From Clostridia bacterium (GTDB taxonomy: Bacteria; Bacillota; Clostridia; Monoglobales; Monoglobaceae): a DNA stretch of 7,322 bases. Positions 1-6,855 of this stretch are shown here, piece by piece (the first letter of the stretch is position 1; every line of letters starts with the position of its first letter). The position numbers and the translations under genes were made by a program. Under the pieces are notes generated by a model. The model was not told the DNA's origin and did no database searches. It saw only the letters and a list, made by a program, of their open reading frames with translations. Location: the NCBI GenBank assembly GCA_017625185.1, contig JAGALN010000083.1, forward strand, positions 1 to 7,322, in the 5' to 3' direction.

Positions 1-1
1 A

Positions 2-172
2 GTTGACCGGGAGGGCAACGAGCAGGATGTCTACTACAATTCCAGAACAAACTTCCTGAAGAGCTCCGGTACCACCATTGCCGCAAGAGAACTGGAAAAG
101 GGTATGACCTTGTCCGTAACCGGTTCCGAAACCAACGGCGTTTTTGAAGCAACCATCATTATTGTAAAATAA
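2..172 (+). CDS. C-terminal end of a probable secreted or cell-surface protein (5' end outside window)
   Basis: The frame is open from the window edge to a TAA at 170-172 and gives 56 residues. It is rich in Thr, Ser, Asn and Gly with alternating hydrophobic residues, as in beta-rich extracellular domains. It contains no catalytic motif, so function cannot be named. The last 25 residues (ELEKGMTLSVTGSE, then FEATIIIV) resemble the end of the A-type modules in the 829-residue protein at 1541-4030 (ALPVGTLIEYV, then SSIIRF), which suggests a related beta module. That link is an inference from a short, weak match. A strong terminator follows 12 bases after the stop. It may be an S-layer or other envelope protein, but the diagnostic part lies outside the window. 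Confidence 0.7.
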   Translation, partial: VDREGNEQDVYYNSRTNFLKSSGTTIAARELEKGMTLSVTGSETNGVFEATIIIVK

Positions 173-184
173 GAACAAAGAACT

Positions 185-220
185 TGCCCCGTGTATCTTT
201 GCGATACACGGGGCATTTTT
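185..220 (+). terminator. Rho-independent terminator, possibly bidirectional
   Basis: A perfect 13-bp stem (185-197 pairing with 203-215, starting TGCCCCGTG) with a 5-base loop is followed by TTTTT at 216-220. It lies just downstream of the stop at 172. The carboxypeptidase gene on the other strand stops at 247-249, so the same hairpin may end that transcript too. On that strand the following bases are T-rich but interrupted, so termination there is less certain. Confidence 0.93.
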
Positions 221-246
221 ATGTTTTCACTGTTAAGAAGACCGGA

Positions 247-1416
247 TTACAACGTCAGCCATTGCCTTGTTAGCTTTAAAAACATCTGCCAGACCTTAAT
301 CCGGGGAACCTCCTGATTCGCTACCAGCTCCTTCCGCATCACTTCTTCGCCGTCAATGCGGAAAATCATCTCTCCAATTTGTTGCCCATCCCGGACCGGA
401 GCTTTGACAGATTCTTGCATTTGAACTTCATAATCCACCTTATCCTGATTTCCCTTTTTGACAATAAAGCTCACGCCCTCTGTTTTGGGGCTGACCGTTT
501 GGGCAACACCGCCTTGAACCGGTACTTCCGGGAGAGTGAGCCCCAAGGTTTCGCTGTCCACTACCGCATAATTGGCAAACCCGTAGTCCAGAAGTGCAGT
601 GGCACTGCCGAATCGCTCTCCGGTAGAGGGTGCACAGAGAACCACAGCAATCAATTGCATTCCATCCCGCTCTGCCGTGGCGGAAAGACAGTATTTGGCT
701 GTGCTGGTGGAACCGGTCTTTAATCCGTTGGCGCCTTTGTAAAACCGAATCAGCTTGTTGGTGTTGGAAAGACCAAAGGCACCGTCCCGCAGGCTATCCA
801 TCCATATGGTGGTATATTCCAGAATCCCTTTGTGCTTTAAAAGCTCCCGGGAGATGGTTGCTACATCCCGGGCGGTAGAATGGTGCTCTTCTGTTTCGTC
901 CAAGCCGGTGCAGTTGATGAAATGGGTGTTTGAAAGACCTAGCGCCTCTGCCTTTTCGTTCATCTTTTCCACAAAGGCTTCGTGGGTGCCGGAAATGTGT
1001 TCTGCCATGGCAACGGCTGCATCATTCCCCGATGCCACTGCAATCGCCTTGAGCATATCGTGGACCGACATCTGTTCTCCCACCTCCAGAAAAACCTGGG
1101 AACCGCCCATGGATGCGGCGTTCTCGCTGACGGTGACAATATCCTCTTTTTTGATTTTTCCGTTGTCTAGTGCCTCCATAATCAGGAGCATGGTCATAGT
1201 TTTGGTGACACTGGCAATCTGGTGGGGCTCATCTGGGTTCCATTCGTAAAGAACCTCCCCGGTTTTTGCCTCCATCAGGATTCCCGACTCCGCCTTGACT
1301 AGTTGGGTAGAAACCTCGGTGTCTACCTGGGTTGACGGCTCTCCATAGACCGAAACCCCGGTAAGCAGTAAGACTACCCCCACAAATAATGCTGCGATTT
1401 TTCGATATCTGCCCAT
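247..1416 (-). CDS. Serine-type D-alanyl-D-alanine carboxypeptidase (PBP5/DacF-type penicillin-binding protein)
   Basis: This protein removes the terminal D-Ala from peptidoglycan stem pentapeptides outside the cytoplasmic membrane (family S11). It has 389 residues. Residues 1-25 form a signal peptide (basic MGRYRK, hydrophobic core, then VSVYG). The three penicillin-binding motifs are present: S69-V-T-K72 with the nucleophile Ser69, S129-G-N131, and K233-T-G235. Residues of about 295-370 are the beta-rich PBP5 C-terminal domain. The end (VPRIKVWQMFLKLTRQWL) is a basic amphipathic helix of the type that anchors these enzymes on the outer membrane face. The start is set by GGGAGG at 1424-1429, 7 bases before the ATG. 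All key residues are intact. The length equals that of B. subtilis DacF, but no spoIIA genes are adjacent, so whether it is the vegetative or sporulation paralogue is open. It is transcribed alone, divergently from the 829-residue protein gene. Confidence 0.96.
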   Translation of the reverse strand: MGRYRKIAALFVGVVLLLTGVSVYGEPSTQVDTEVSTQLVKAESGILMEAKTGEVLYEWNPDEPHQIASVTKTMTMLLIMEALDNGKIKKEDIVTVSENAASMGGSQVFLEVGEQMSVHDMLKAIAVASGNDAAVAMAEHISGTHEAFVEKMNEKAEALGLSNTHFINCTGLDETEEHHSTARDVATISRELLKHKGILEYTTIWMDSLRDGAFGLSNTNKLIRFYKGANGLKTGSTSTAKYCLSATAERDGMQLIAVVLCAPSTGERFGSATALLDYGFANYAVVDSETLGLTLPEVPVQGGVAQTVSPKTEGVSFIVKKGNQDKVDYEVQMQESVKAPVRDGQQIGEMIFRIDGEEVMRKELVANQEVPRIKVWQMFLKLTRQWLTL

Positions 1417-1482
1417 TTTGATTCCTCCCGAAAGGTTTTGTACTATTCTATGCCTGGATTAGCAGGAAATAGGACAGAAATA

Positions 1483-1511
1483 TTGCATTTTCTTACCAAC
1501 CATGGTATAAT
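1483..1511 (+). promoter_or_regulatory. Sigma-A type promoter with extended -10 for the 829-residue protein gene
   Basis: The -35 box is TTGCAT (1483-1488) and the -10 box is a perfect TATAAT (1506-1511), with the optimal 17-base spacer. TG at 1503-1504 makes an extended -10. Transcription should start near 1518, leaving a short leader of about 23 bases before the ATG at 1541, too short for a riboswitch. No operator palindrome was seen nearby. Confidence 0.85.
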
Positions 1512-1527
1512 ATCTGTATCATGCATT

Positions 1528-1533
1528 GGGAGG
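1528..1533 (+). promoter_or_regulatory. Ribosome binding site that fixes the start at 1541
   Basis: GGGAGG lies 7 bases before ATG at 1541. The open frame can also begin at a TTG at 1526, but that codon overlaps the binding site itself and would add five residues before a signal peptide that begins properly at MKQRM. The ATG is therefore the start. Confidence 0.9.
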
Positions 1534-1540
1534 TTTCTCT

Positions 1541-4030
1541 ATGAAACAACGTATGTTATCTATTTTATTGATTTTTTGTATGGCATTTACCATGATGCCA
1601 GTCTTTGGAGCGTCTTCATTAGGCGGTGGCGGTGCCTCATCCGGGGCGTCTGCCTATCAGTATGGCGTAATCCTAGAGGTCGATGATTATTATGTATCAG
1701 AAGGTTTTTTAGAAGTTACCATTCTTTTTCCAGCGAAAGATTCTTTTGCACTAGAACAAGGCGTATTTTCGGTTACATTGTCCACTCTGTTCAATGAAAC
1801 ATTACGTTATACTGATATGGATGATTTGTATAACGCACTTCCTATAGGTACGCCGATTCGATTTACGGCACAGGAAGGCATTGTTGGAAATTACGGGATG
1901 ACTATTATCACCGAGTTGTGGAGTGACACTACCCCTGTCACTTACGACCCTTTCAACACCTATAACCCATCCACTGGCTTCGAGGCACCTTCCAACAGTG
2001 TACATCTACCTGTCTATCGGACGGAACAATGGGATGATTATATTTATTTCTTTGCCGCTTATTTAGACGAAAACCATTACTACAGCATTGATGCCTATGA
2101 CTACGGTATTTTTGTCAATGGGATGCGGGCAATTGAAGAAGATATGTATAGTATAGATATTGTCGAACTTCTTGATACTCCCGACAAAAACTTTACTGCA
2201 ACTATGGATTTTTATGTTGTTTGCGATATTGAAAACGCAACTCTTTGTGCTGAACTTTACAATGCTAATGGAAATAAGTTGCAGAGGAAGACCAGTTCCA
2301 TTATAGAGTATGAGGGAAGCCTTTCCTTCACTGATGTGCCGGACACTGCCGGAACACATATTATTAAAGCCTGGCTCCAGAGAGGAAACCAAACAATTTC
2401 TCCGGTTTATGAGTATTCTTATATTCGGGATACTTTTAATACATATTCTGGATATATTACTTCAGTTAATATCACTAACAACGGTTGGCAGGATTATCTT
2501 GAGATTTCCCTTGCAACCGACGACGGAAACTTTGCAACCATTAATTGCTATCCGCCTACCATTGTAAATGGCACAACTTACAATACAGTTTCGGCATTAT
2601 TGAATGACCCGCTCCTGAAGCCGGGCACCTATATTGAGATGGTAGAAGGCGACTACACCTATTCTATCCGGAAGGGAACCCCGTCCACCCCCGAGCCGGA
2701 TATCTATGGTGTGATTGCCTTGGCACGGACAGAGCGTGAAATCTGGAATAACGGGAAATATGTCATGGTCCGGATTTTCCTGCCTGACGGCACTTACAGA
2801 GATTGCTCACTCTCTACCGATTTAACAAAGAACATTGCTGATTTGGATGCCTACTGCGAAAGCCTGATTGGTTCCTGCGGCATCTTTGCCGGCGACGAGA
2901 ACGGAACCGTTGTTGCCATGGAATTGGATTCTACCGGAATTCTCTATGAAAACAAACGCTATCAGGAGTCCAAAGGCACCTTCTCCGGACTTTCCTCCTC
3001 CACAGCGGAGTTGCCCATTTATTATCTGGTGGACGGAAACTATGAGGCACCCGTACTCAACGAGGACGCTCTTTACGATATCCCGGTCTACGACTACGGC
3101 ATTGTCATTACCGATGTGAAGTATGTGGAAATCAATGTGTTAAGTTTTTATCCGGAGATAAATCTTGATTTTACACAGGATATCAACATCGCCTATGGCA
3201 TTTGGGATGATAGGGCACTAGGCTACACGTTGCATGTACAGCTTTTGGACGATAAGTATAAGATTTTGGAAGAAGAGTCCGTGGAGATTGTTGATGGAAA
3301 TAGCGAGGATGCTCCTGATATTTGGTTCCGGAACTATCCCAATGAGAATCTTACCTATCACATTAGGGCTTGGATAACCGATGAAAACGGGGAGAGAGTC
3401 AGTTCAATCTATACCGAAAACAGCTTTGACTATCTGGCTGGGAGGACTGTTACCGTCGAGCAAGAAATCAAAAGCGGAATCGTTGTATCGGAAAATAAGA
3501 GCACACATCCAAACACCGTTAAGATACAAATCAAATCATCCCCCAACGGAATTCAGACAACAGAGTACGTTACCTTTGGTATCGGAACCAATGTCAATGG
3601 AAAAACCTTTGCTTCTGCTGCAGAGTTTGAAGCGGCATTGCCTGTTGGGACGCTGATAGAGTATGTTGCAGGTTCCGGCAACTACAGTTCTATTATTCGG
3701 TTTTCCACCAGCAAGCAGCAGGTTGTGACCGATGCAAGCTACGATGCAACCGAAAAGAAGGTTTCTGCCACGGTTACTTTGGTAAGCAATGACACAACCG
3801 CCGGCACCTCCGCTATCGGCACCGTGTATGCGGGTGTTTATAGCAAAGAAGGTCTTTTGAAGGGAATTACTACTGTTCCGGAAACGGCACTCTCTGCCGA
3901 CGGGACTGCCACCACCGTTCCTGTCACCATCGAGGGGGTGACCTGCGAAAAAGGGGACTACATCAAAGCCTTTTACTGGACCGCAGACAACGCCGCCATC
4001 AGCAATGCCGCCGAATGGGGAATTGAGTAA
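1541..4030 (+). CDS. Large secreted modular protein of unknown function (A-B-A-A-B-A-B beta modules)
   Basis: I do not recognise a named family for this 829-residue protein. Residues 1-24 are a signal peptide (MKQRM, hydrophobic core, cleavage probably after VFGA); a Gly/Ser linker follows (27-37). The rest has beta-strand character, is acidic, and is rich in Tyr, Thr and Asn. I see two module types. A modules begin Y/S-G-[VIY]-[IV] and most end in a P-[IVL]-G-T turn: about 41-125, 304-378, 389-461 and 645-721. B modules carry [IYH]-I-[KR]-A-[WF] near their end: about 154-293 (IIKAW 274-278), 490-632 (HIRAW 607-611) and 726-829 (YIKAFYW 807-813). There is no SLH repeat, LPxTG motif, hydrophobic tail or enzyme motif, so it is either released or held non-covalently. 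It has its own promoter and terminator, so it is probably monocistronic. GC content varies strongly along the gene. A surface adhesin or envelope structural role is a guess only. Confidence 0.88.
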   Translation: MKQRMLSILLIFCMAFTMMPVFGASSLGGGGASSGASAYQYGVILEVDDYYVSEGFLEVTILFPAKDSFALEQGVFSVTLSTLFNETLRYTDMDDLYNALPIGTPIRFTAQEGIVGNYGMTIITELWSDTTPVTYDPFNTYNPSTGFEAPSNSVHLPVYRTEQWDDYIYFFAAYLDENHYYSIDAYDYGIFVNGMRAIEEDMYSIDIVELLDTPDKNFTATMDFYVVCDIENATLCAELYNANGNKLQRKTSSIIEYEGSLSFTDVPDTAGTHIIKAWLQRGNQTISPVYEYSYIRDTFNTYSGYITSVNITNNGWQDYLEISLATDDGNFATINCYPPTIVNGTTYNTVSALLNDPLLKPGTYIEMVEGDYTYSIRKGTPSTPEPDIYGVIALARTEREIWNNGKYVMVRIFLPDGTYRDCSLSTDLTKNIADLDAYCESLIGSCGIFAGDENGTVVAMELDSTGILYENKRYQESKGTFSGLSSSTAELPIYYLVDGNYEAPVLNEDALYDIPVYDYGIVITDVKYVEINVLSFYPEINLDFTQDINIAYGIWDDRALGYTLHVQLLDDKYKILEEESVEIVDGNSEDAPDIWFRNYPNENLTYHIRAWITDENGERVSSIYTENSFDYLAGRTVTVEQEIKSGIVVSENKSTHPNTVKIQIKSSPNGIQTTEYVTFGIGTNVNGKTFASAAEFEAALPVGTLIEYVAGSGNYSSIIRFSTSKQQVVTDASYDATEKKVSATVTLVSNDTTAGTSAIGTVYAGVYSKEGLLKGITTVPETALSADGTATTVPVTIEGVTCEKGDYIKAFYWTADNAAISNAAEWGIE
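1661..3703 (+). repeat. Diverged internal duplication within the 829-residue protein
   Basis: Residues 41-378 (1661-2674) and 389-721 (2705-3703) share the same order of landmarks. These are YGVI at 41 and at 389; LP[VI]Y at 156 and 491; YDYGI at 186 and 517; I[KR]AW at 275 and 608; and a second SG[YI] at 303 and 645, followed by NG[TK]T and PGT or VGT. The offset between matching landmarks is 331-348 residues, so the copies are nearly equal in length. DNA identity is low by eye, so the duplication is old or was assembled from diverged parts. Confidence 0.7.
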
Positions 4031-4048
4031 ACCCGAAGATTGGCAAAG

Positions 4049-4080
4049 AAACCCCGAGGATTTCTCCTCGGGGTTTTCCT
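4049..4080. terminator. Intrinsic terminator shared by two convergent genes
   Basis: A perfect 12-bp stem (4049-4060 with 4065-4076, core ACCCCGAGGA) with a 4-base loop (TTTC) lies 18 bases after the TAA of the 829-residue protein gene and 23 bases from the end of the CDF gene. It is followed by T-rich bases on the + strand. On the - strand the stem runs into TTTCTTTG, so it can plausibly stop both transcripts. Confidence 0.9.
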
Positions 4081-4099
4081 ATTTTCTATTCCCTAATCC

Positions 4100-5017
4100 T
4101 TATGTTACCGGGTCCATGTGAATGACAATATCCACATTTAATTCTGCCAAGATTTTCTTTTCAATGGCATCGATCAGGCTATGGCATTCCACCAGATTCA
4201 AAGAACTCGGCACCTCGGCATGAACCGAGGCAATGATTCTGCCGGGGCCGTAATCATGAACCATCAAGTCATGGATCCCCAGAACCTTATCGCATTCGGT
4301 GACTCGCCTTAGAATTTCTGCCTCCAGCTCCTCGGTGGGGCGGTGCCCCAGCAGTTGATGGATGGTATCCTTTGCAATCTTATAGCCAGACCAGAGAATC
4401 AGGCAGGAAACCAGAAGTCCCATGATGCCGTCCAGCGGAAATGGCGCAATGGGAGAAAGGAGTGCGGATGCCAGAACCGCACCGGTGGCGAGGATATCAT
4501 TGAGGCTATCCCGTGCTGCCGCAAGCAAAACCTCGGAGCCGATTGCCCTTCCCAAATACCGGTTATAGCGCCACATCCAGAGCTTTCCTAAAAGCGAAAC
4601 CGCCAGCAGCGCCAGAGCAAGGGGGCTGACGGAGACGGGGGAGGGGTTTACCATCTTTCGGATGGCATTCAAAAACAATTCCTGCCCCACAAAAAGAATC
4701 AGGAAAGCCACAATCAATGCCGCAATGTATTCTGCTCTGCCGTGACCGTAGGGATGGTCCTCGTCGGCGTTCCTGCCGCCCATTTTCGCACCCAGAACCG
4801 AAACCACCGAGGCGCCCATATCTGAAAGGTTGTTGAAGGCGTCGGAAAGGACTGCAATACTGCCGGTAAAAATTCCCGCAATCAGCTTGAGAACAAAGAG
4901 TACCGTGTTGCAGAAAATTCCCAAGGTGCCGCCCAAAACCCCGTACCGCTCCCGAACCTGAGGGTTACCGGTATTTTGGAAGTCAGGAATCCACCGTTTC
5001 ACAAGAAATCGAATCAT
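4100..5017 (-). CDS. Cation diffusion facilitator (CDF) family transporter, probable manganese efflux
   Basis: CDF proteins are homodimeric antiporters that export divalent metal ions in exchange for protons. This one has 305 residues, the normal length. About six transmembrane segments occupy residues 25-220 and a cytoplasmic ferredoxin-like domain fills about 225-305 (HDLMVHDYGPG, HAEV, DIVIHMDP). The metal site reads N62-x-x-x-D66 in helix 2 (AFNNLSDMG) and D170-x-x-x-D174 in helix 5 (RDSLND). Zinc exporters usually have His or Asp at the first and His at the third of these positions; the Asn/Asp plus Asp/Asp pattern is reported for Mn-type members. Manganese is therefore an inference from motif. 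The loop HPYGHGR (88-94) is typical of the family. The start is the ATG at 5017, not the TTG at 5023, because GAGG at 5025-5028 is well spaced only for the ATG. The gene begins 17 bases after rodA and should share its transcript; no metal-responsive riboswitch is visible. Confidence 0.95.
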   Translation of the reverse strand: MIRFLVKRWIPDFQNTGNPQVRERYGVLGGTLGIFCNTVLFVLKLIAGIFTGSIAVLSDAFNNLSDMGASVVSVLGAKMGGRNADEDHPYGHGRAEYIAALIVAFLILFVGQELFLNAIRKMVNPSPVSVSPLALALLAVSLLGKLWMWRYNRYLGRAIGSEVLLAAARDSLNDILATGAVLASALLSPIAPFPLDGIMGLLVSCLILWSGYKIAKDTIHQLLGHRPTEELEAEILRRVTECDKVLGIHDLMVHDYGPGRIIASVHAEVPSSLNLVECHSLIDAIEKKILAELNVDIVIHMDPVT

Positions 5018-5024
5018 AAGCAAT

Positions 5025-5028
5025 CCTC
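5025..5028 (-). promoter_or_regulatory. Ribosome binding site deciding the CDF start
   Basis: GAGG (CCTC on the + strand) is 7 bases before the ATG at 5017 but only 1 base before the alternative TTG at 5023, so the ATG is preferred. The site lies just after the rodA stop, inside the 17-base gap. Confidence 0.75.
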
Positions 5029-5034
5029 GCTCTG

Positions 5035-6141
5035 CTAAAAATTAATCATCCGGCATCGATACCGGACACTTAGAACAAGACCCATGGCAAGCATGGTGGT
5101 AATCATGGAGGAGCCGCCGTAGCTGTAAAAGGGCAGGGTAATACCGGTTACCGGGAAAAGTCCCAGACACATACCGATGTTCTCAAAGACCTGGAAAATC
5201 AGCATTGCTGCCACCCCGATACAGATATGTCTGCCCAGAGCGTTTCTGGCGTTTAAGCCGATATAGATGCAGCGGAAAATCAACAGGGTCAAAAGAACAA
5301 TGACCAGAATCCCGCCAAGCATGCCCAATTCTTCACAAACTGCAGAATAGATAAAGTCGGTGTGTCGCTCCGGAAGTAAGTTTCCAACCTGACTGGACCC
5401 TTTAAAAAGTCCAGTGCCGAAGAGCTTTCCCGACCCGACCGCAGTTTTGGATTGGATGGCGTGATAGCCAGCTCCGGTGGGGTCAAGCTCGGGATTGAAT
5501 GCGGTAATCAGGCGGGTTTTCTGGTAATCCTGAAGGACAAAAACCCAGAGAATGGGGCAGATGATAACCAGACTGCCCAACCCCCAGAGGAGGTATTTCC
5601 AGGTGATTCCTGCTGTAAAAAGCATCACAAGAGCAATTCCGGCAAAAACCGCAGCGGTACCAAAGTCCGGTTGGAACAGCAGCAAAATAAAAATCACCAC
5701 CAGATACGCCAGCAGTTTCAAAAGCTCAATGGGTTGATTGATGCGTTCTTGCTTTTCCGAAAGGTGTCTGGCAAAAAAGATGATGAAGAAAATCTTCATC
5801 AGCTCCGCTGGCTGAAGGTTGATGGGACCAAACTCGAACCAGCTCCGGGCACCGCCTCGGACCGCACCAATTCCCGGAATCAGTACCAGAATCAGGAGGA
5901 GAAGTCCTGCTCCGTACAGATAGTAGGAAATGCGGGAGAGGTAGTCGTAGTCCAGAACCATCAGGAGAACCACACCGCCGATTCCCAGCAAAAATGCCGT
6001 CAATTGCACCAGAACATATTTGCCGCCCCCGGCAGAAGAAATCATCAAAAGTCCAAACAGTGCATTGAGCAGAATCAAAAGCACCAGGGGACCGTCCAGG
6101 TTCCGGGTAAGAGTCCGGAGCCGATAGGATGATTGAAACAT
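5035..6141 (-). CDS. rodA: Rod shape-determining protein RodA, SEDS-family peptidoglycan glycosyltransferase
   Basis: RodA polymerises lipid II into glycan strands for side-wall growth, working with a class B PBP in the elongasome. The protein has 368 residues and about ten transmembrane helices, as expected. Conserved SEDS blocks are present: RGGARSWFEFG then QPAELMKI (about 95-117), QPDFGTA (157-163), QSKTAVGSGKLFGTG (230-244), LPERHTDFIYS (256-266) and GITLPFYSYGGSS (333-345). The Asp in HTDF, D262 in this numbering, corresponds to the catalytic Asp known in RodA. ERHTDF and the QSKTAVGSG block favour RodA over FtsW. The frame has an earlier ATG at 6150, but AGGAG touches it directly; the same site is 9 bases from the ATG at 6141, which I chose. 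The class B PBP partner is not in the window. The gene follows trmR by 54 bases and precedes the CDF gene by 17, so the three are probably one transcript. Confidence 0.96.
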   Translation of the reverse strand: MFQSSYRLRTLTRNLDGPLVLLILLNALFGLLMISSAGGGKYVLVQLTAFLLGIGGVVLLMVLDYDYLSRISYYLYGAGLLLLILVLIPGIGAVRGGARSWFEFGPINLQPAELMKIFFIIFFARHLSEKQERINQPIELLKLLAYLVVIFILLLFQPDFGTAAVFAGIALVMLFTAGITWKYLLWGLGSLVIICPILWVFVLQDYQKTRLITAFNPELDPTGAGYHAIQSKTAVGSGKLFGTGLFKGSSQVGNLLPERHTDFIYSAVCEELGMLGGILVIVLLTLLIFRCIYIGLNARNALGRHICIGVAAMLIFQVFENIGMCLGLFPVTGITLPFYSYGGSSMITTMLAMGLVLSVRYRCRMINF

Positions 6142-6150
6142 GGTTATCAT

Positions 6151-6155
6151 CTCCT
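6151..6155 (-). promoter_or_regulatory. Ribosome binding site deciding the rodA start
   Basis: AGGAG on the - strand directly abuts the ATG at 6150, leaving no spacer, and is 9 bases upstream of the ATG at 6141. The second ATG is therefore the likely start; the difference is only three residues (MIT). Confidence 0.65.
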
Positions 6156-6195
6156 GTTTGTGTTATCTATTTTCCTTGCAATACCAAAAATTCCA

Positions 6196-6771
6196 TTACA
6201 TTTCCTTCAAAAAGCTCAATGCCACCCCGTCCCCCACCGGCAGAACCGAGGTTTCCAATTCCGGCATGGCGGAGAGCATTTCTAAATATTGCCGCAGCCG
6301 TTTTACAATGGTAATCTTCCGATGCTGCACCAGCTCGTCGGTGGCGGTCATTCCCTTATAGAGGACATTGTCCGAAACCAGAAGCCCGCCCGGCTTGAGT
6401 AGTCGGAGGCAGTGGGGGAAGAAGTTCCCGTACTGCGCTTTGGCGGCGTCTAAAAAGACCATATCATACTGTCCGTTTAGGGTGGGTAATACCTCTTTGG
6501 CGTCCCCGTGATGGAGGGTAATTTTGTCAGAAAGTCCCGCTTTTTGAAAGTTTTCCTGTGCCACCCTTGCAGCATCGTCGGATATCTCCACGGTGGTAAT
6601 CTCTTTGGCACCCGCCATTGCCATCCCGATGGCGGAATAGCCAATGGCACAGCCGATTTCCAGCACCGTTTCGATTCTTCCAAGGCGGATTAACACCTCA
6701 AGGAGCTTCATGGTTTCCGGCTGAGAGATGGGGACGTCATATTCTTTGGCAAAAGCCTCCAAATCTGCCAT
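6196..6771 (-). CDS. trmR: TrmR-type tRNA 5-hydroxyuridine methyltransferase, class I SAM O-methyltransferase (main part, downstream of an in-frame TGA)
   Basis: In B. subtilis, TrmR (YrrM) methylates 5-hydroxyuridine at tRNA wobble position 34 to 5-methoxyuridine, using S-adenosylmethionine. Here 191 residues carry the whole catalytic fold: the SAM loop VLEIGCAIGYS (37-46), the acidic residue E62 after the second strand, D90, the metal-site Asp in FLDAAK (D108) and the DN pair in VSDNVL (D134-N135), and a C-terminal PVGDGVALS strand. All expected catalytic residues are present. The ATG at 6771 has only a weak GGGG at poor spacing. Reading the same frame upstream past one TGA (6781-6783) gives 21 more residues ending YLRDLLPK, which match the usual first helix of the family, and brings the total to 216, the normal length. 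The true start was therefore probably 6846 and the gene is either interrupted or expressed by reinitiation or readthrough. It follows mltG, as in B. subtilis. A related caffeoyl-CoA/catechol-type O-methyltransferase role is the alternative. Confidence 0.88.
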   Translation of the reverse strand: MADLEAFAKEYDVPISQPETMKLLEVLIRLGRIETVLEIGCAIGYSAIGMAMAGAKEITTVEISDDAARVAQENFQKAGLSDKITLHHGDAKEVLPTLNGQYDMVFLDAAKAQYGNFFPHCLRLLKPGGLLVSDNVLYKGMTATDELVQHRKITIVKRLRQYLEMLSAMPELETSVLPVGDGVALSFLKEM

Positions 6772-6780
6772 AATCCCCGT

Positions 6781-6846
6781 TCATTTGGGAAGTAAATCCC
6801 GCAGGTAGCGGATGATGTATTCGTAATTGATGCTGTCGTCTATCAT
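6781..6846 (-). CDS. Detached N-terminal segment of trmR (21 codons) ending at the in-frame TGA
   Basis: ATG at 6844-6846 opens a 21-codon frame beginning MIDDSINYEYI and ending YLRDLLPK at a TGA (6781-6783). It is preceded by a consensus GGAGG (6856-6860) with 9-base spacing, much better than anything before the ATG at 6771. It is in the same frame as the main trmR frame and continues after the TGA as TGI then MADLEAF. The Y-I-x-x-L-L-P pattern is the usual N-terminal helix of TrmR-type methyltransferases. It is best read as the lost 5' end of trmR rather than an independent leader peptide. Confidence 0.75.
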   Translation of the reverse strand: MIDDSINYEYIIRYLRDLLPK

Positions 6847-6855
6847 AATTTTTTT

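Noticed and set aside
755..1249. 164-codon open frame on the + strand opposite the carboxypeptidase gene
   Set aside because: It is antisense to a gene with all its catalytic motifs, has no ribosome binding site that I can see, and shows a Ser-rich shadow composition.
1445..1450. TAGAAT on the - strand as a -10 box for the carboxypeptidase gene
   Set aside because: It is well placed before the gene, but no -35 resembling TTGACA is found 16-18 bases upstream, so it is not supported as a promoter.
4100..5023. Manganese riboswitch (yybP-ykoY type) in front of the CDF gene
   Set aside because: Only 17 bases separate the gene from the rodA stop, which leaves no room for an aptamer and expression platform.
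5452..6132. 226-codon open frame on the + strand opposite rodA
   Set aside because: It is antisense to the strongly conserved rodA frame, very rich in Gln, Lys and Asn as expected of the complement of a membrane-protein gene, and has no matching motif.
6781..6783. TGA in trmR as a selenocysteine or reassigned codon
   Set aside because: The position is in a linker after the first helix where the family does not need Cys, only a weak 5-bp hairpin follows, and all other frames use TGG for Trp and contain no in-frame TGA. A nonsense change or sequence error is simpler.
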